Assembly: GCA_019695335.1 (NCBI GenBank)
Contig: JAIBAF010000041.1
Coordinates: forward strand, 1-32,311
Direction: 5' to 3'
Length of the DNA stretch: 32,311 nucleotides
DNA from: a bacterium
GTDB lineage: Bacteria; CLD3; SB21
The position numbers and the translations under genes are program-made. The first letter of the stretch is position 1, and each line of letters starts with the position of its first letter. Positions 16,995-24,652 of the stretch are shown here, one piece after another. Below the pieces are notes generated by a model. The model made no database searches. It was given only the letters and a program-made list of their open reading frames with translations, and was not told where the DNA came from.

Positions 16995-17687
16995 CTACTG
17001 AGCGACAGTCGAATCTTTTTTCATTTCCTGTTTCGCTTCTTCACGGCCTTCTTCTTTGGCTTTATCCAATTGCATTTTACGGATCGCATATTTAAAACGA
17101 TTGGGCGAAATTCTTGCCGTTCCTTGCGTGACAAACGTTCCAAACGCTCCGTCATTGTAATACAGCCACACATTGAAACCGGGAACTAATTCGTCGATCA
17201 ACGCGGTTTCTTCAAGTAGTTGGTTAGCTCTTTCTTTCGTCAAACCTTTTTCTTTTACAAGCCAGTCCAAACAGACTTTGTAATGTGAATCGCCGCCGGT
17301 CACGATGTATGGCTTCGGCAATTTCGCTTTCACGTCTTCCAATTCATTGCTGATCTTGGCAATATGATCGTTTTTCTCAATGATCTGATTGAGCAGACCT
17401 CGGTAAGTCATGTCTTGCTCTTTGTCGATCATGTTCTTGATCAGCGATGTTTGTTCTTTGCTCAGGCCCATTACAGTATCCGGCAGAACGATCTGTTCAT
17501 CGGCTTTACGATTGGCATTAAATTGGCTAACCGCATCGTTGATTTCTTTTTGAATGGAGCCGATTTCTTCGTTTTTATTCTGGATTTTTTTGACGAGGCC
17601 GTTGAATTCCTCGATACTGCCAACTTCTTTGGAGCAGCCGACCGTCCACATCAGGATCAGTACCGCTGCCAATGTTTTTTTTAACAT
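16995..17687 (-). CDS. Lipoprotein with coiled coil and LysM-like segment
   Basis: A 230-residue lipoprotein. The signal peptide ends in lipobox TVGC with Cys18. Residues about 25-125 are Lys/Glu/Gln/Asn-rich heptad-like sequence, probably coiled coil (FNGLVKKIQNKNEEIGSIQKEIND and a second run ISNELEDVKAKL). Then YIVTGGDSHYKVCLDWLV...LVPGFNVWLYYNDGAFGTFV (~127-185) looks like a LysM-type module (GDS...PG..V.L). This may bind peptidoglycan. The C-terminus is charged and Lys/Glu-rich. The start at 17687 has AGGAG nine bases upstream. It is not part of an operon here, and its 3' end shares the bidirectional terminator with the plus-strand hypothetical gene. The precise function is unknown. Confidence 0.82.
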   Translation of the reverse strand: MLKKTLAAVLILMWTVGCSKEVGSIEEFNGLVKKIQNKNEEIGSIQKEINDAVSQFNANRKADEQIVLPDTVMGLSKEQTSLIKNMIDKEQDMTYRGLLNQIIEKNDHIAKISNELEDVKAKLPKPYIVTGGDSHYKVCLDWLVKEKGLTKERANQLLEETALIDELVPGFNVWLYYNDGAFGTFVTQGTARISPNRFKYAIRKMQLDKAKEEGREEAKQEMKKDSTVAQ

Positions 17688-17985
17688 ACTATTTCTCTCC
17701 TTGATAGTTTATATCCTAAATTAGGGTTTAGGGTGCGCGAAAATAACATTCGACCTTCATAAATACAAGGAAAAATATGATTACATGCTAAGTTTGGAAT
17801 TGCTTTTATAGCATTTGTTAATTATTTTTTAAACCAAAAAAAATTCTATCATAGTTAAATATGGGCGACTGCAATTCTCATGAAGTCAGGATGGATAAGG
17901 TTTTTGGGGTGTACGCATTGGTGAAGATGGCGCGGACTCCCGGCTGATGATCAATGCAATTTTGTTTGTCTGATAAAAAATCGAT

Positions 17986-19275
17986 ATGGATGCTATTATT
18001 TCTCCAAGCAATGGATTTCAACTCGATACCCAATTACCCGGCGACAAATCGATTTCACATCGTGCGGCACTGATCGCAGCATTAGCCGAAGGTGAATCGA
18101 CAATAACCAATTATTCCAACGGCCGTGATTGTTTGAGTACGCTGAATTGTCTAAAGCAGCTTGGAATAAAAATCGAAACGTCGCAGAACGAATTAAAAAT
18201 TTCTGGAAAAGGTTTGAAAGGTTTTCAGGCGCCGTCGGAACCTTTGGATTGTGGTAATTCGGGAACGACGGCTCGATTGTTGGCAGGGGTTCTTGCCGGA
18301 CAGAATTTTGATTCAATTTTGACCGGCGATGAATCATTATCCGGAAGGCCGATGCAGCGGATTATCGATCCGCTCTGTCTGATGGGCGCTGACATTCGCG
18401 GCACTTCATCCGGAACTTTGCCGTTGACAATCCGCGGAAAAAAATTAAAGTCCATCGAATTTTCAATGCCGGTTGCCAGCGCACAAGTTAAATCGTGTTT
18501 ATTGCTGGCCGGACTTTTGGCTGAAGGAAAAACAATTATACGCGAGGCTATACCAACGCGCGATCACACGGAACGGATGTTACACAATGTCACGATCGAA
18601 CATCACGAAACATTTGCCGATATTTCAATTCGCGGCGGAGTACCCATCGCGCCAAAAAACATTTCAATTCCGGCTGATTTGTCTTCGGCGGCGTTTTTTA
18701 TCGTTGCCGGCTTATTGACATCCAATTCCGATATTTGTTTGCGTAACGTTACATTAAATCCGACGCGAACGGCGTTTCTTGATGTTTTAGAATCGGCCGG
18801 CGCGCTGATTTCAATTGAAAATAAATCAGAAATGCATTCTGAGCCCGTTGGCGACATTCGGATAATTTCGCAGACCCGACATTTCAAACCTTTACAATTA
18901 TCCGGCAATATTATTCCTCGGATAATTGACGAAATACCCATATTGGCTATTTTTGGAACGCGCGCCGGAATTGAAATAAAAGACGCCAAAGAATTGCGAT
19001 ATAAAGAGACTGATCGCATCCACGCTATAGTGACTAATCTACGCGCTATGAAGTTGCGGGTTGATGAATTTGATGACGGCTTCAAAGTTTTTCCGTCAAT
19101 GCTACACGGAGCTAGCATAGACAGTTACGGCGATCATCGTATTGCTATGAGCTTTGCAGTGGCCGGCTCAATCGCCGACGGAACGACCATGATCAATAAT
19201 TCTGAATGCGTAAACATTTCTTTTCCCAATTTTTTTAATTATTTTCAATCGTCCGTTGCAATGTCGCTACAATGA
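17986..19275 (+). CDS. aroA: 3-phosphoshikimate 1-carboxyvinyltransferase (EPSP synthase)
   Basis: A 429-residue enzyme of the shikimate pathway. It transfers the enolpyruvyl group from phosphoenolpyruvate to shikimate 3-phosphate, releasing phosphate, on the way to chorismate. Seen in order are LPGDKSISHRA (residues 18-28, shikimate-phosphate and PEP binding), GNSGTTARLLAG (~91-102), SGRPMQRIIDPL, PVASAQVKSCLLLAG (~161), LRYKETDRIHAI (catalytic region) and DSYGDHRIAMSFAVAG near the C-terminus. Length and motifs are normal. No other aro gene is nearby. It is followed by the Gfo/Idh/MocA gene after 32 bases, on the same strand. No clear ribosome site precedes the ATG at 17986. Confidence 0.95.
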   Translation: MDAIISPSNGFQLDTQLPGDKSISHRAALIAALAEGESTITNYSNGRDCLSTLNCLKQLGIKIETSQNELKISGKGLKGFQAPSEPLDCGNSGTTARLLAGVLAGQNFDSILTGDESLSGRPMQRIIDPLCLMGADIRGTSSGTLPLTIRGKKLKSIEFSMPVASAQVKSCLLLAGLLAEGKTIIREAIPTRDHTERMLHNVTIEHHETFADISIRGGVPIAPKNISIPADLSSAAFFIVAGLLTSNSDICLRNVTLNPTRTAFLDVLESAGALISIENKSEMHSEPVGDIRIISQTRHFKPLQLSGNIIPRIIDEIPILAIFGTRAGIEIKDAKELRYKETDRIHAIVTNLRAMKLRVDEFDDGFKVFPSMLHGASIDSYGDHRIAMSFAVAGSIADGTTMINNSECVNISFPNFFNYFQSSVAMSLQ

Positions 19276-19307
19276 AATTTCATATATGTTAACCTCCGGA
19301 GGAACTC

Positions 19308-20348
19308 ATGCCTAAAGAAAAAGTTAAAGCGTCAGACGAGAAAGTCAAAATCGGTATTATCGGTTGCGGAGCCATAGCACAGATTATCCATTTTCCCGTG
19401 TTATCAAAGATGGAAGACGTTGAGATTGTTGCAATCGCGGACACAGACAAAACCAAAGTAGAGACATTAGCGGACAAATATAAAATCGGACGCTATTTTA
19501 CCGATCATGAAAAGTTACTCGCGTTAGATGATATTGACGGCGTACATATCTGTACACCGAATAATCTTCACGAACCGCTTACCATTGAAGCGCTCAGTGC
19601 CGGCAAACATGTGATGGTTGAAAAGCCGATCAGTCGTTCCTACGATGAAGCACGCCGGATGGCCGATGAAGCAAAAAAACGTAAAAAAAACTTAATGGTC
19701 GGTATGAATCATCGGTTTCGTCCCGATGCCATGGTGCTGAAAAATTTTGTTAAAGGCAAAGAGCTTGGGAAAATCTTTTATACTAAAGCGGGCTGGTTGC
19801 GCCGCCGGGGAAGTTGGAACGAATCGGAATGGGCTAAGAAAAAACAGATGGCCGGCGGAGGTGTGTTTATGGATCTGGGCATTCCCATGCTGGATCTGTC
19901 GATCTGGTTGATGGATAATCCCAAAGTAAAAAGCGTTTTCAGTACGATGTACAATCATTATCAAAAAGAAGGTATCGAAGATTCAGCCGCGTTAATGATT
20001 CGCTTTGACAATGACGCCATGCTGAATCTGGAAGTCAGTTGGACACTGCTGATGGAAAATGATTTTATGTATACTAATCTTTTCGGAACTTTAGGCGGAG
20101 CCTTGTTGAATCCGCTCCGAATACATAAAGAAATGCACGGCAATCTCGTCAACGTAACTCCTACCAAAATGGAAAAGCCGGAAAACAATTACAGGAAATC
20201 GTATGAATACGAAATAAAGCATTTTGTCGAATGTATTAAGCACAATCGCCCGGTGATGTCCAGTGGCGAAGAGGCTGCCGAAGTGATGCGGGTTGCCGAG
20301 GCTATCTATCAATCGGCGAAAGAGAAAAAAGAGATTGTCTTGAAGTAA
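19308..20348 (+). CDS. Gfo/Idh/MocA family oxidoreductase, altered active-site His
   Basis: A 346-residue NAD(P)-dependent oxidoreductase-like protein. The Rossmann part is IGIIGCGAIAQIIHFPVL (15-32), with CTPNNLHEP and the conserved EKPIS (105-109). The C-terminal domain carries GGGVFMDLGIPMLDLSIWLM (~183-202). In most family members this segment reads D-x-G-x-H-x-x-D. Here the His position is Pro193 (codon CCC at 19884-19886) while both Asp are kept, so the normal acid/base residue may be missing or shifted. The family typically oxidises or reduces sugars and inositols, but the substrate is unknown. GGAGGA precedes the ATG at 19308 at good distance. The patatin gene overlaps its stop by one base. 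Confidence 0.9.
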   Translation: MPKEKVKASDEKVKIGIIGCGAIAQIIHFPVLSKMEDVEIVAIADTDKTKVETLADKYKIGRYFTDHEKLLALDDIDGVHICTPNNLHEPLTIEALSAGKHVMVEKPISRSYDEARRMADEAKKRKKNLMVGMNHRFRPDAMVLKNFVKGKELGKIFYTKAGWLRRRGSWNESEWAKKKQMAGGGVFMDLGIPMLDLSIWLMDNPKVKSVFSTMYNHYQKEGIEDSAALMIRFDNDAMLNLEVSWTLLMENDFMYTNLFGTLGGALLNPLRIHKEMHGNLVNVTPTKMEKPENNYRKSYEYEIKHFVECIKHNRPVMSSGEEAAEVMRVAEAIYQSAKEKKEIVLK

Positions 20349-21265
20349 TGTTCAAAAAACTTAAAATCGGACTCGCACTAGGAAGCGGCGGAGCCCGTGG
20401 TTTGGCGCATATTGGTGTGCTGAAAGTTCTTGAGCGTGAAAAAATTCCGATTCACGTCATTACCGGCAGTAATATCGGGGCCGTTGTCGGCGGCATGTAT
20501 GCACAACAGCCCGACATCCGAAAAGTCGAAAATAAAATACAGGTTTTTTTTTCCGGAGAGGATTTCAAAAAAACCGGACTGCAGTTATTCAAGCAGGAAA
20601 TTCAACCGGAAAATTTTTTCGGACAAATTGCACGCCGCAGCGATGATGGTCTATCGATCCAATGGGACAAAAAACGTGTTTCGCTGATGAAACAGAATCG
20701 TTTGGGTATGATCATTGAACATCTGCTGGGTGATAGGCTGATTGAAAATACAAGAATCAAATTTGCTCCGGTTGCAACGAATTTAGAAACGGGCGAAATC
20801 GTTGTTTTCAGGAGCGGTAGTATGCGTGAAGCCGTAAAAGCCAGCGCGTCTATTCCGGGTTTTCTTCCACCGATGCAGTATCGCGACATGGTGCTGGTTG
20901 ACGGTGCTGTTTCAGCTTCGATCCCAGTTGAACCAGCTTTCAGCCTCGGAGCCGATTTTGTGATCGCCGTAAACGTTGGCCGCTCGCTCGAACATGAGAT
21001 TATGCCTTCCAATGTTATCGACATCCTCTTTCGTACCAATCTCATTACATCATTGCGCAATGATATCATGGCCTGTGAAAAAGCAAATGTAGTCATCAAG
21101 CCTGACGTTGGTCACATTCATTGGGCGGATTTTGAAAAACTTTCGGAGTTAATAGCTGCGGGGGAAAAGTACACTGAAACCGCTGTCGAAATTATTAAGA
21201 TGGGGATTCGGAAAAACAGCGGCAGGTTTGTGAAATATGAGTTTGAAAAGACAGAGGCTAAGTAA
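20348..21265 (+). CDS. Patatin-like phospholipase family protein, nucleophile Ser replaced by Asn
   Basis: A 305-residue protein of the bacterial patatin/RssA type. The oxyanion loop is intact: ALGSGGARGLAHIGVL (10-25). The catalytic Asp motif is LVDGAVSASIPV (Asp185). In the nucleophile elbow the usual G-x-S-x-G reads Gly40-Ser41-Asn42-Ile43-Gly44, so the Ser position is Asn42 (codon AAT at 20471-20473) and a Ser sits one residue earlier. Acyl-hydrolase activity is therefore doubtful, and it may be a pseudoenzyme or an unusual variant. No signal peptide is seen. Translation overlaps the upstream oxidoreductase by one base (TAATG). Its 3' end overlaps the convergent GT4 gene by eight bases. 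Confidence 0.88.
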   Translation: MFKKLKIGLALGSGGARGLAHIGVLKVLEREKIPIHVITGSNIGAVVGGMYAQQPDIRKVENKIQVFFSGEDFKKTGLQLFKQEIQPENFFGQIARRSDDGLSIQWDKKRVSLMKQNRLGMIIEHLLGDRLIENTRIKFAPVATNLETGEIVVFRSGSMREAVKASASIPGFLPPMQYRDMVLVDGAVSASIPVEPAFSLGADFVIAVNVGRSLEHEIMPSNVIDILFRTNLITSLRNDIMACEKANVVIKPDVGHIHWADFEKLSELIAAGEKYTETAVEIIKMGIRKNSGRFVKYEFEKTEAK

Positions 21266-22388
21266 ATAAACTGTTAATGAGTTGGAAATAATTTTTTAAA
21301 TTATTTTCTATTCTAAATTTCTCTTTCGCATATTGAAAGTTAGAGCGGAGCATTTGCAACAACTCTTTTTCCGAGGTTAACTCAATTCGAGTTAACGTTT
21401 CAGTAAGATCGCCTGATTTATTGAGATCAATTAGAAATCCTCTGTTTTCCAACAGATCCCTGTTGGTTGGGATATCGGATGCAATACAGATTTTGCCATA
21501 TTTGAATGATTCTAAAATGACATTGGCACAACCTTCTTCCAAGGAGGGTAATACAACAACGTCAGCATCTTCATAAAGATTATGAATGTTTTTTGTGAAA
21601 TCTATAAACGAAACTCTGCCGCTCATTTGATTGAGTTTCACAAATTGTTTCAATTCATGATAATATCGCACATGCTGTTGTCTTCCAACTAAAACGATCT
21701 CGTATTGGGTCGTATTTTTAAGCGATTCCAGTACATACATTTGATTCTTAAAAGGATGGATACGGGCAATGACATATAATTTTTTTAGTGGTCGAGGCAA
21801 TTGCCATGATGGCTCCCTTTCAATTTCAATACCGTTTGGGATATACCAAATTTTACTTTTTTTAACTCCTATGGTTGTTAAGTATTGATTAGTCAGCAAT
21901 GCATTCGTAGAAATCGCATGAGCACTGTTATAAAACCATGCCAAATATTTCTTTTCTAATAAAACTGGAGTGGCAGTTCTGGACGAAAAAAGCACTTTGG
22001 CTCCGAGCATCTTAAATAATGGAATAAACAAAGACATTGTAAATCCTTGAAAAATAAATAACCGTTTGTTGCATGGCTGTGTATAGTGAAAAAAGATGAA
22101 CTCATACGACAATTTTATGCAATAAAAAAAGTAACGCAATAATTTCGTGACTTCATTACGAATAAGCCAAAAATTAAGACATGTAATTCTATATTCGATA
22201 TTATTTTTTTTCAACATTTCAATATCATCAGGGTCAAGCTGTTGAAAACTCCAGAGACTGACCTTCATCAATTTTGATAAACCTACGGCCAAAAGACGAA
22301 ATTGAGTTTCGGCGCCACCATGTCTAAATACCGGCATAATGATCATAATTTCGGTGTCAGCGTTTTTTAAGGAATCAGAATGTTGCAT
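21258..22388 (-). CDS. Glycosyltransferase family 4-like
   Basis: A 376-residue GT-B-fold glycosyltransferase. The N-terminal half opens with IMPVFRHGGAETQFRLLAVGLSK, the typical acceptor-side glycine motif. The C-terminal half has VIARIHPFKNQMYVLESL, YEIVLVGRQQ and DVVVLPSLEEGCANVILESF with the E-x7-E signature, then ASDIPTNRDLL. It would add a sugar from a nucleotide donor onto a glycan or lipid on the cytoplasmic side. Donor and acceptor cannot be inferred. The ATG at 22388 lacks a ribosome site. An internal ATG at 22346 just before IIMPVF is an alternative. With the first start the gene overlaps the divergent GT2-like gene by nine bases. Noticeably AT-rich. Confidence 0.9.
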   Translation of the reverse strand: MQHSDSLKNADTEIMIIMPVFRHGGAETQFRLLAVGLSKLMKVSLWSFQQLDPDDIEMLKKNNIEYRITCLNFWLIRNEVTKLLRYFFYCIKLSYEFIFFHYTQPCNKRLFIFQGFTMSLFIPLFKMLGAKVLFSSRTATPVLLEKKYLAWFYNSAHAISTNALLTNQYLTTIGVKKSKIWYIPNGIEIEREPSWQLPRPLKKLYVIARIHPFKNQMYVLESLKNTTQYEIVLVGRQQHVRYYHELKQFVKLNQMSGRVSFIDFTKNIHNLYEDADVVVLPSLEEGCANVILESFKYGKICIASDIPTNRDLLENRGFLIDLNKSGDLTETLTRIELTSEKELLQMLRSNFQYAKEKFRIENNLKNYFQLINSLFT

Positions 22389-23327
22389 AAACCAGTTGGT
22401 TTGATTGAACGAGTTTATCTTCGACTCATATATTATTTAATACTAAACCATTTCCGATCGTGGACGGTACTTTTCCGTCGAAATTTTTGGTATTTAATTA
22501 ATTTTTGCTCTCCAATCAAAATAAATTTTCTAAAGAAAAAAATACTGTCACTCAATACATCCTATCAAGTTTGGGATGGCGTATTTACAAAACCAATTGA
22601 AAAATATTTTACTATCTCATTATGTACAGTATGCATGGGAAGACTGGATCATGTCAAACAGACATTAATTAAAAATATTCGTGATAATGAGCATTATCCT
22701 AAATTAGAATTTCTATTGTTAAACTACAACAGTAATGACGGATTGCACGAGTGGGTCTTGTCTGAAATGAAGCAGTTTATGGACAACGGACGACTGAAAT
22801 ATTATCATACGCATTATCCTATTAGTTTTAATGCCTCACACTCAAAAAATATCGCTTTTAAATTTGCTTCGGGAGAAATAGTTTATAACGTCGATGCGGA
22901 CAACTTTATCGGAGTAGGATTTGCAACGCATCTTAATAAATTGGCCAACGAAAACCCGCACAAATCTATTTTTGGGAATGGCTTTAGATTTATCGAGGGA
23001 AGGATTGGTTTCTTTAAACAAGAATTCATTGAGCTATTGGGAGGTTTTGATGAAAGCTTTGAATCGTATGGTCATGAAGATATGGATATTCTTGAACGAG
23101 CATGGCGTCTTGGTTTTAAATTAATGTGGTTTGATAAAGAATATTTTAATGGAATTGACCACAGCGACGCCTTAAGAGTTGCTAATTTCATGAATAAAGA
23201 TTTAAGAGACAGCTCTTTTAAGAACAGGGTTCGATCATTTAATAATATTTGTCATAAAAAATATCAAGCTAACGAGTTCCGTCAGTGGGGAGTTGTAAAA
23301 GACTTGCCAATTGAAAGTCGCCGATAG
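22380..23327 (+). CDS. Glycosyltransferase family 2-like with galactosyltransferase-type C-terminal motif
   Basis: A 315-residue GT-A-fold enzyme. After a 70-residue basic/hydrophobic start of unclear role, the catalytic domain begins FTISLCTVCMGRLDHVKQTL. LLLNYNSNDGLHEWV follows, and the metal-binding DxD is Asp172-Ala-Asp174 in YNVDADNF. LGGFDESFESYGHEDMDILERAWRLGF matches the Glyco_transf_7C motif found in chondroitin polymerase and galactosyltransferases (G-x-E-D-x-D). It probably builds a cell-surface glycan together with the flanking GT4 and flippase. AAGGA lies six bases before the ATG at 22380. The 3' end overlaps the convergent flippase by 46 bases. Strand differs from both neighbours. 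Confidence 0.88.
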   Translation: MLHKPVGLIERVYLRLIYYLILNHFRSWTVLFRRNFWYLINFCSPIKINFLKKKILSLNTSYQVWDGVFTKPIEKYFTISLCTVCMGRLDHVKQTLIKNIRDNEHYPKLEFLLLNYNSNDGLHEWVLSEMKQFMDNGRLKYYHTHYPISFNASHSKNIAFKFASGEIVYNVDADNFIGVGFATHLNKLANENPHKSIFGNGFRFIEGRIGFFKQEFIELLGGFDESFESYGHEDMDILERAWRLGFKLMWFDKEYFNGIDHSDALRVANFMNKDLRDSSFKNRVRSFNNICHKKYQANEFRQWGVVKDLPIESRR

Positions 23328-24535
23328 CCTCTGTTGGTAAAACAATAAAACAGAATCAGCAATAATGTTTCACAAATAAGAGTCGACCAGACAGCGGCTT
23401 TCCATGAATAAATTGGAATAAAAAGTAGATTGAGTATTACGTTAACTACCGTAGCAATGAATTGACCAAAGACTCGCATCCGCTGCAGACCCGATGCCGC
23501 CAACACTTCGCCTAAAACCATGTGCACGCTTTGTAATATTGGTAAAACGGTCAAATACCGAAGAACCTGCGCGCTTTCAGTATATTCCTTTCCTAAAATC
23601 CATGACAAATAGGGGCACGAAATGAAAACTATAATCGCTGCGAATATTCCGATGCCGATTGAATAGGACATCGAGCGATTGCCTAGAATTCTGGCTGTCG
23701 GGAAACCAACTCGAAAAAAATGCGGCGCTTGAGAAGCTACAAAACTTTGAATAGGCATAATGAACATTATTACGATCTTATAGGCTGCGTTATAAATTCC
23801 GTTAACCACCGATGAGTGAATATTTGTAAGTAAGATTTTATCGCTATCGGTGTATAGACTTTGCAGTATTGACCCGATTGCAAACGGGAAACCCAATTTG
23901 ATAGTTGATAAAGGAACAAGAGTTGATTTTTTTGGAAGTCCGAAATGATGAATAAAGAAAAATAGGTCTATTAAAGTCACGACAAGATTGGTTGCTAAAT
24001 AAATGTTCGCCCAAGCTTCTATTGATAAGGGATCAACCAAAAACATGCCGATTAAAACGGCCGCTAATTTACTTGACCCGTAAATGGCATTGGACATTGA
24101 TGTCATTTCTAATTGCTCGAGCGCCTGAAATATGACGCCAACATTCAAATGAATCCTAAATAAAACACATTCACTGAAAACAATTGCAAAAATAATCCAC
24201 CAGCTGCTATTGGATTCGTTAAACAAGAGAAGGCCGGAAATTGTAACAAAGCCGCTGATTGGGATTCCTAAAACGATGATGAGAAAAATTGAATGTCCAA
24301 GCATTGACCTGTGCTGGGACGGATCTTTGGATAAATGAGACATGATGACGCCATTGAGGCCTAAACCAGAAAGTGGAGCAACCACTGATGCTAAGGCCAC
24401 GATTCCCATGAACAGACCAAATCCTGATCGCCCCAAGGTTCTGGCTAAAAAAATTGTAAACACACTTGTAGTAAGGATCCTTACTATGTGACCCGATATC
24501 ATCCACAGTGTATTTTGAACAATTTTCTTCTGCAA
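23282..24535 (-). CDS. Polysaccharide flippase (oligosaccharide/lipopolysaccharide transporter, MATE/Wzx-like)
   Basis: A 417-residue polytopic membrane protein. About twelve hydrophobic segments are visible, among them TTSVFTIFLARTLGRSGFGLFMGIVALASVVAPLSGLG at the start, LIIVLGIPISGFVTISGLLLF, IGIGIFAAIIVFISCPYLSWILG and ILNLLFIPIYSWKAAVWSTLI. The Gly-rich, Arg-Thr-Leu-Gly-Arg pattern after the first helix is typical of the Polysacc_synt family, which flips undecaprenyl-linked glycan units across the inner membrane. The start is TTG at 24535 with only a weak GGATGG upstream. An internal Met at residue 12 is an alternative. Its 3' end overlaps the GT2-like gene by 46 bases, tail to tail. Confidence 0.9.
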   Translation of the reverse strand: MQKKIVQNTLWMISGHIVRILTTSVFTIFLARTLGRSGFGLFMGIVALASVVAPLSGLGLNGVIMSHLSKDPSQHRSMLGHSIFLIIVLGIPISGFVTISGLLLFNESNSSWWIIFAIVFSECVLFRIHLNVGVIFQALEQLEMTSMSNAIYGSSKLAAVLIGMFLVDPLSIEAWANIYLATNLVVTLIDLFFFIHHFGLPKKSTLVPLSTIKLGFPFAIGSILQSLYTDSDKILLTNIHSSVVNGIYNAAYKIVIMFIMPIQSFVASQAPHFFRVGFPTARILGNRSMSYSIGIGIFAAIIVFISCPYLSWILGKEYTESAQVLRYLTVLPILQSVHMVLGEVLAASGLQRMRVFGQFIATVVNVILNLLFIPIYSWKAAVWSTLICETLLLILFYCFTNRGYRRLSIGKSFTTPH

Positions 24536-24652
24536 TCAACCATCCCAACATGGATTAGCGTTTTTAAATCTGTTTCCCAAAAAAATACTGTCTGGGACAA
24601 GTTCAAGGGTCACTTAATTATTAAAACGGAAAGTGAATAGGCAGGCATACGT

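Noticed and set aside
17864-17950. 28-codon frame starting ATGGGCGACTGC in the gap before aroA
   Set aside because: No Shine-Dalgarno, no hydrophobic or conserved pattern. The 298-base gap 17688-17985 is otherwise AT-rich with only a weak possible promoter (TTGGAA, 17 bases, GTTAAT at 17794-17822).
18603-19118. 171-codon open frame on the minus strand
   Set aside because: Antisense to aroA, no ribosome site or domain, and aroA motifs are continuous through it.
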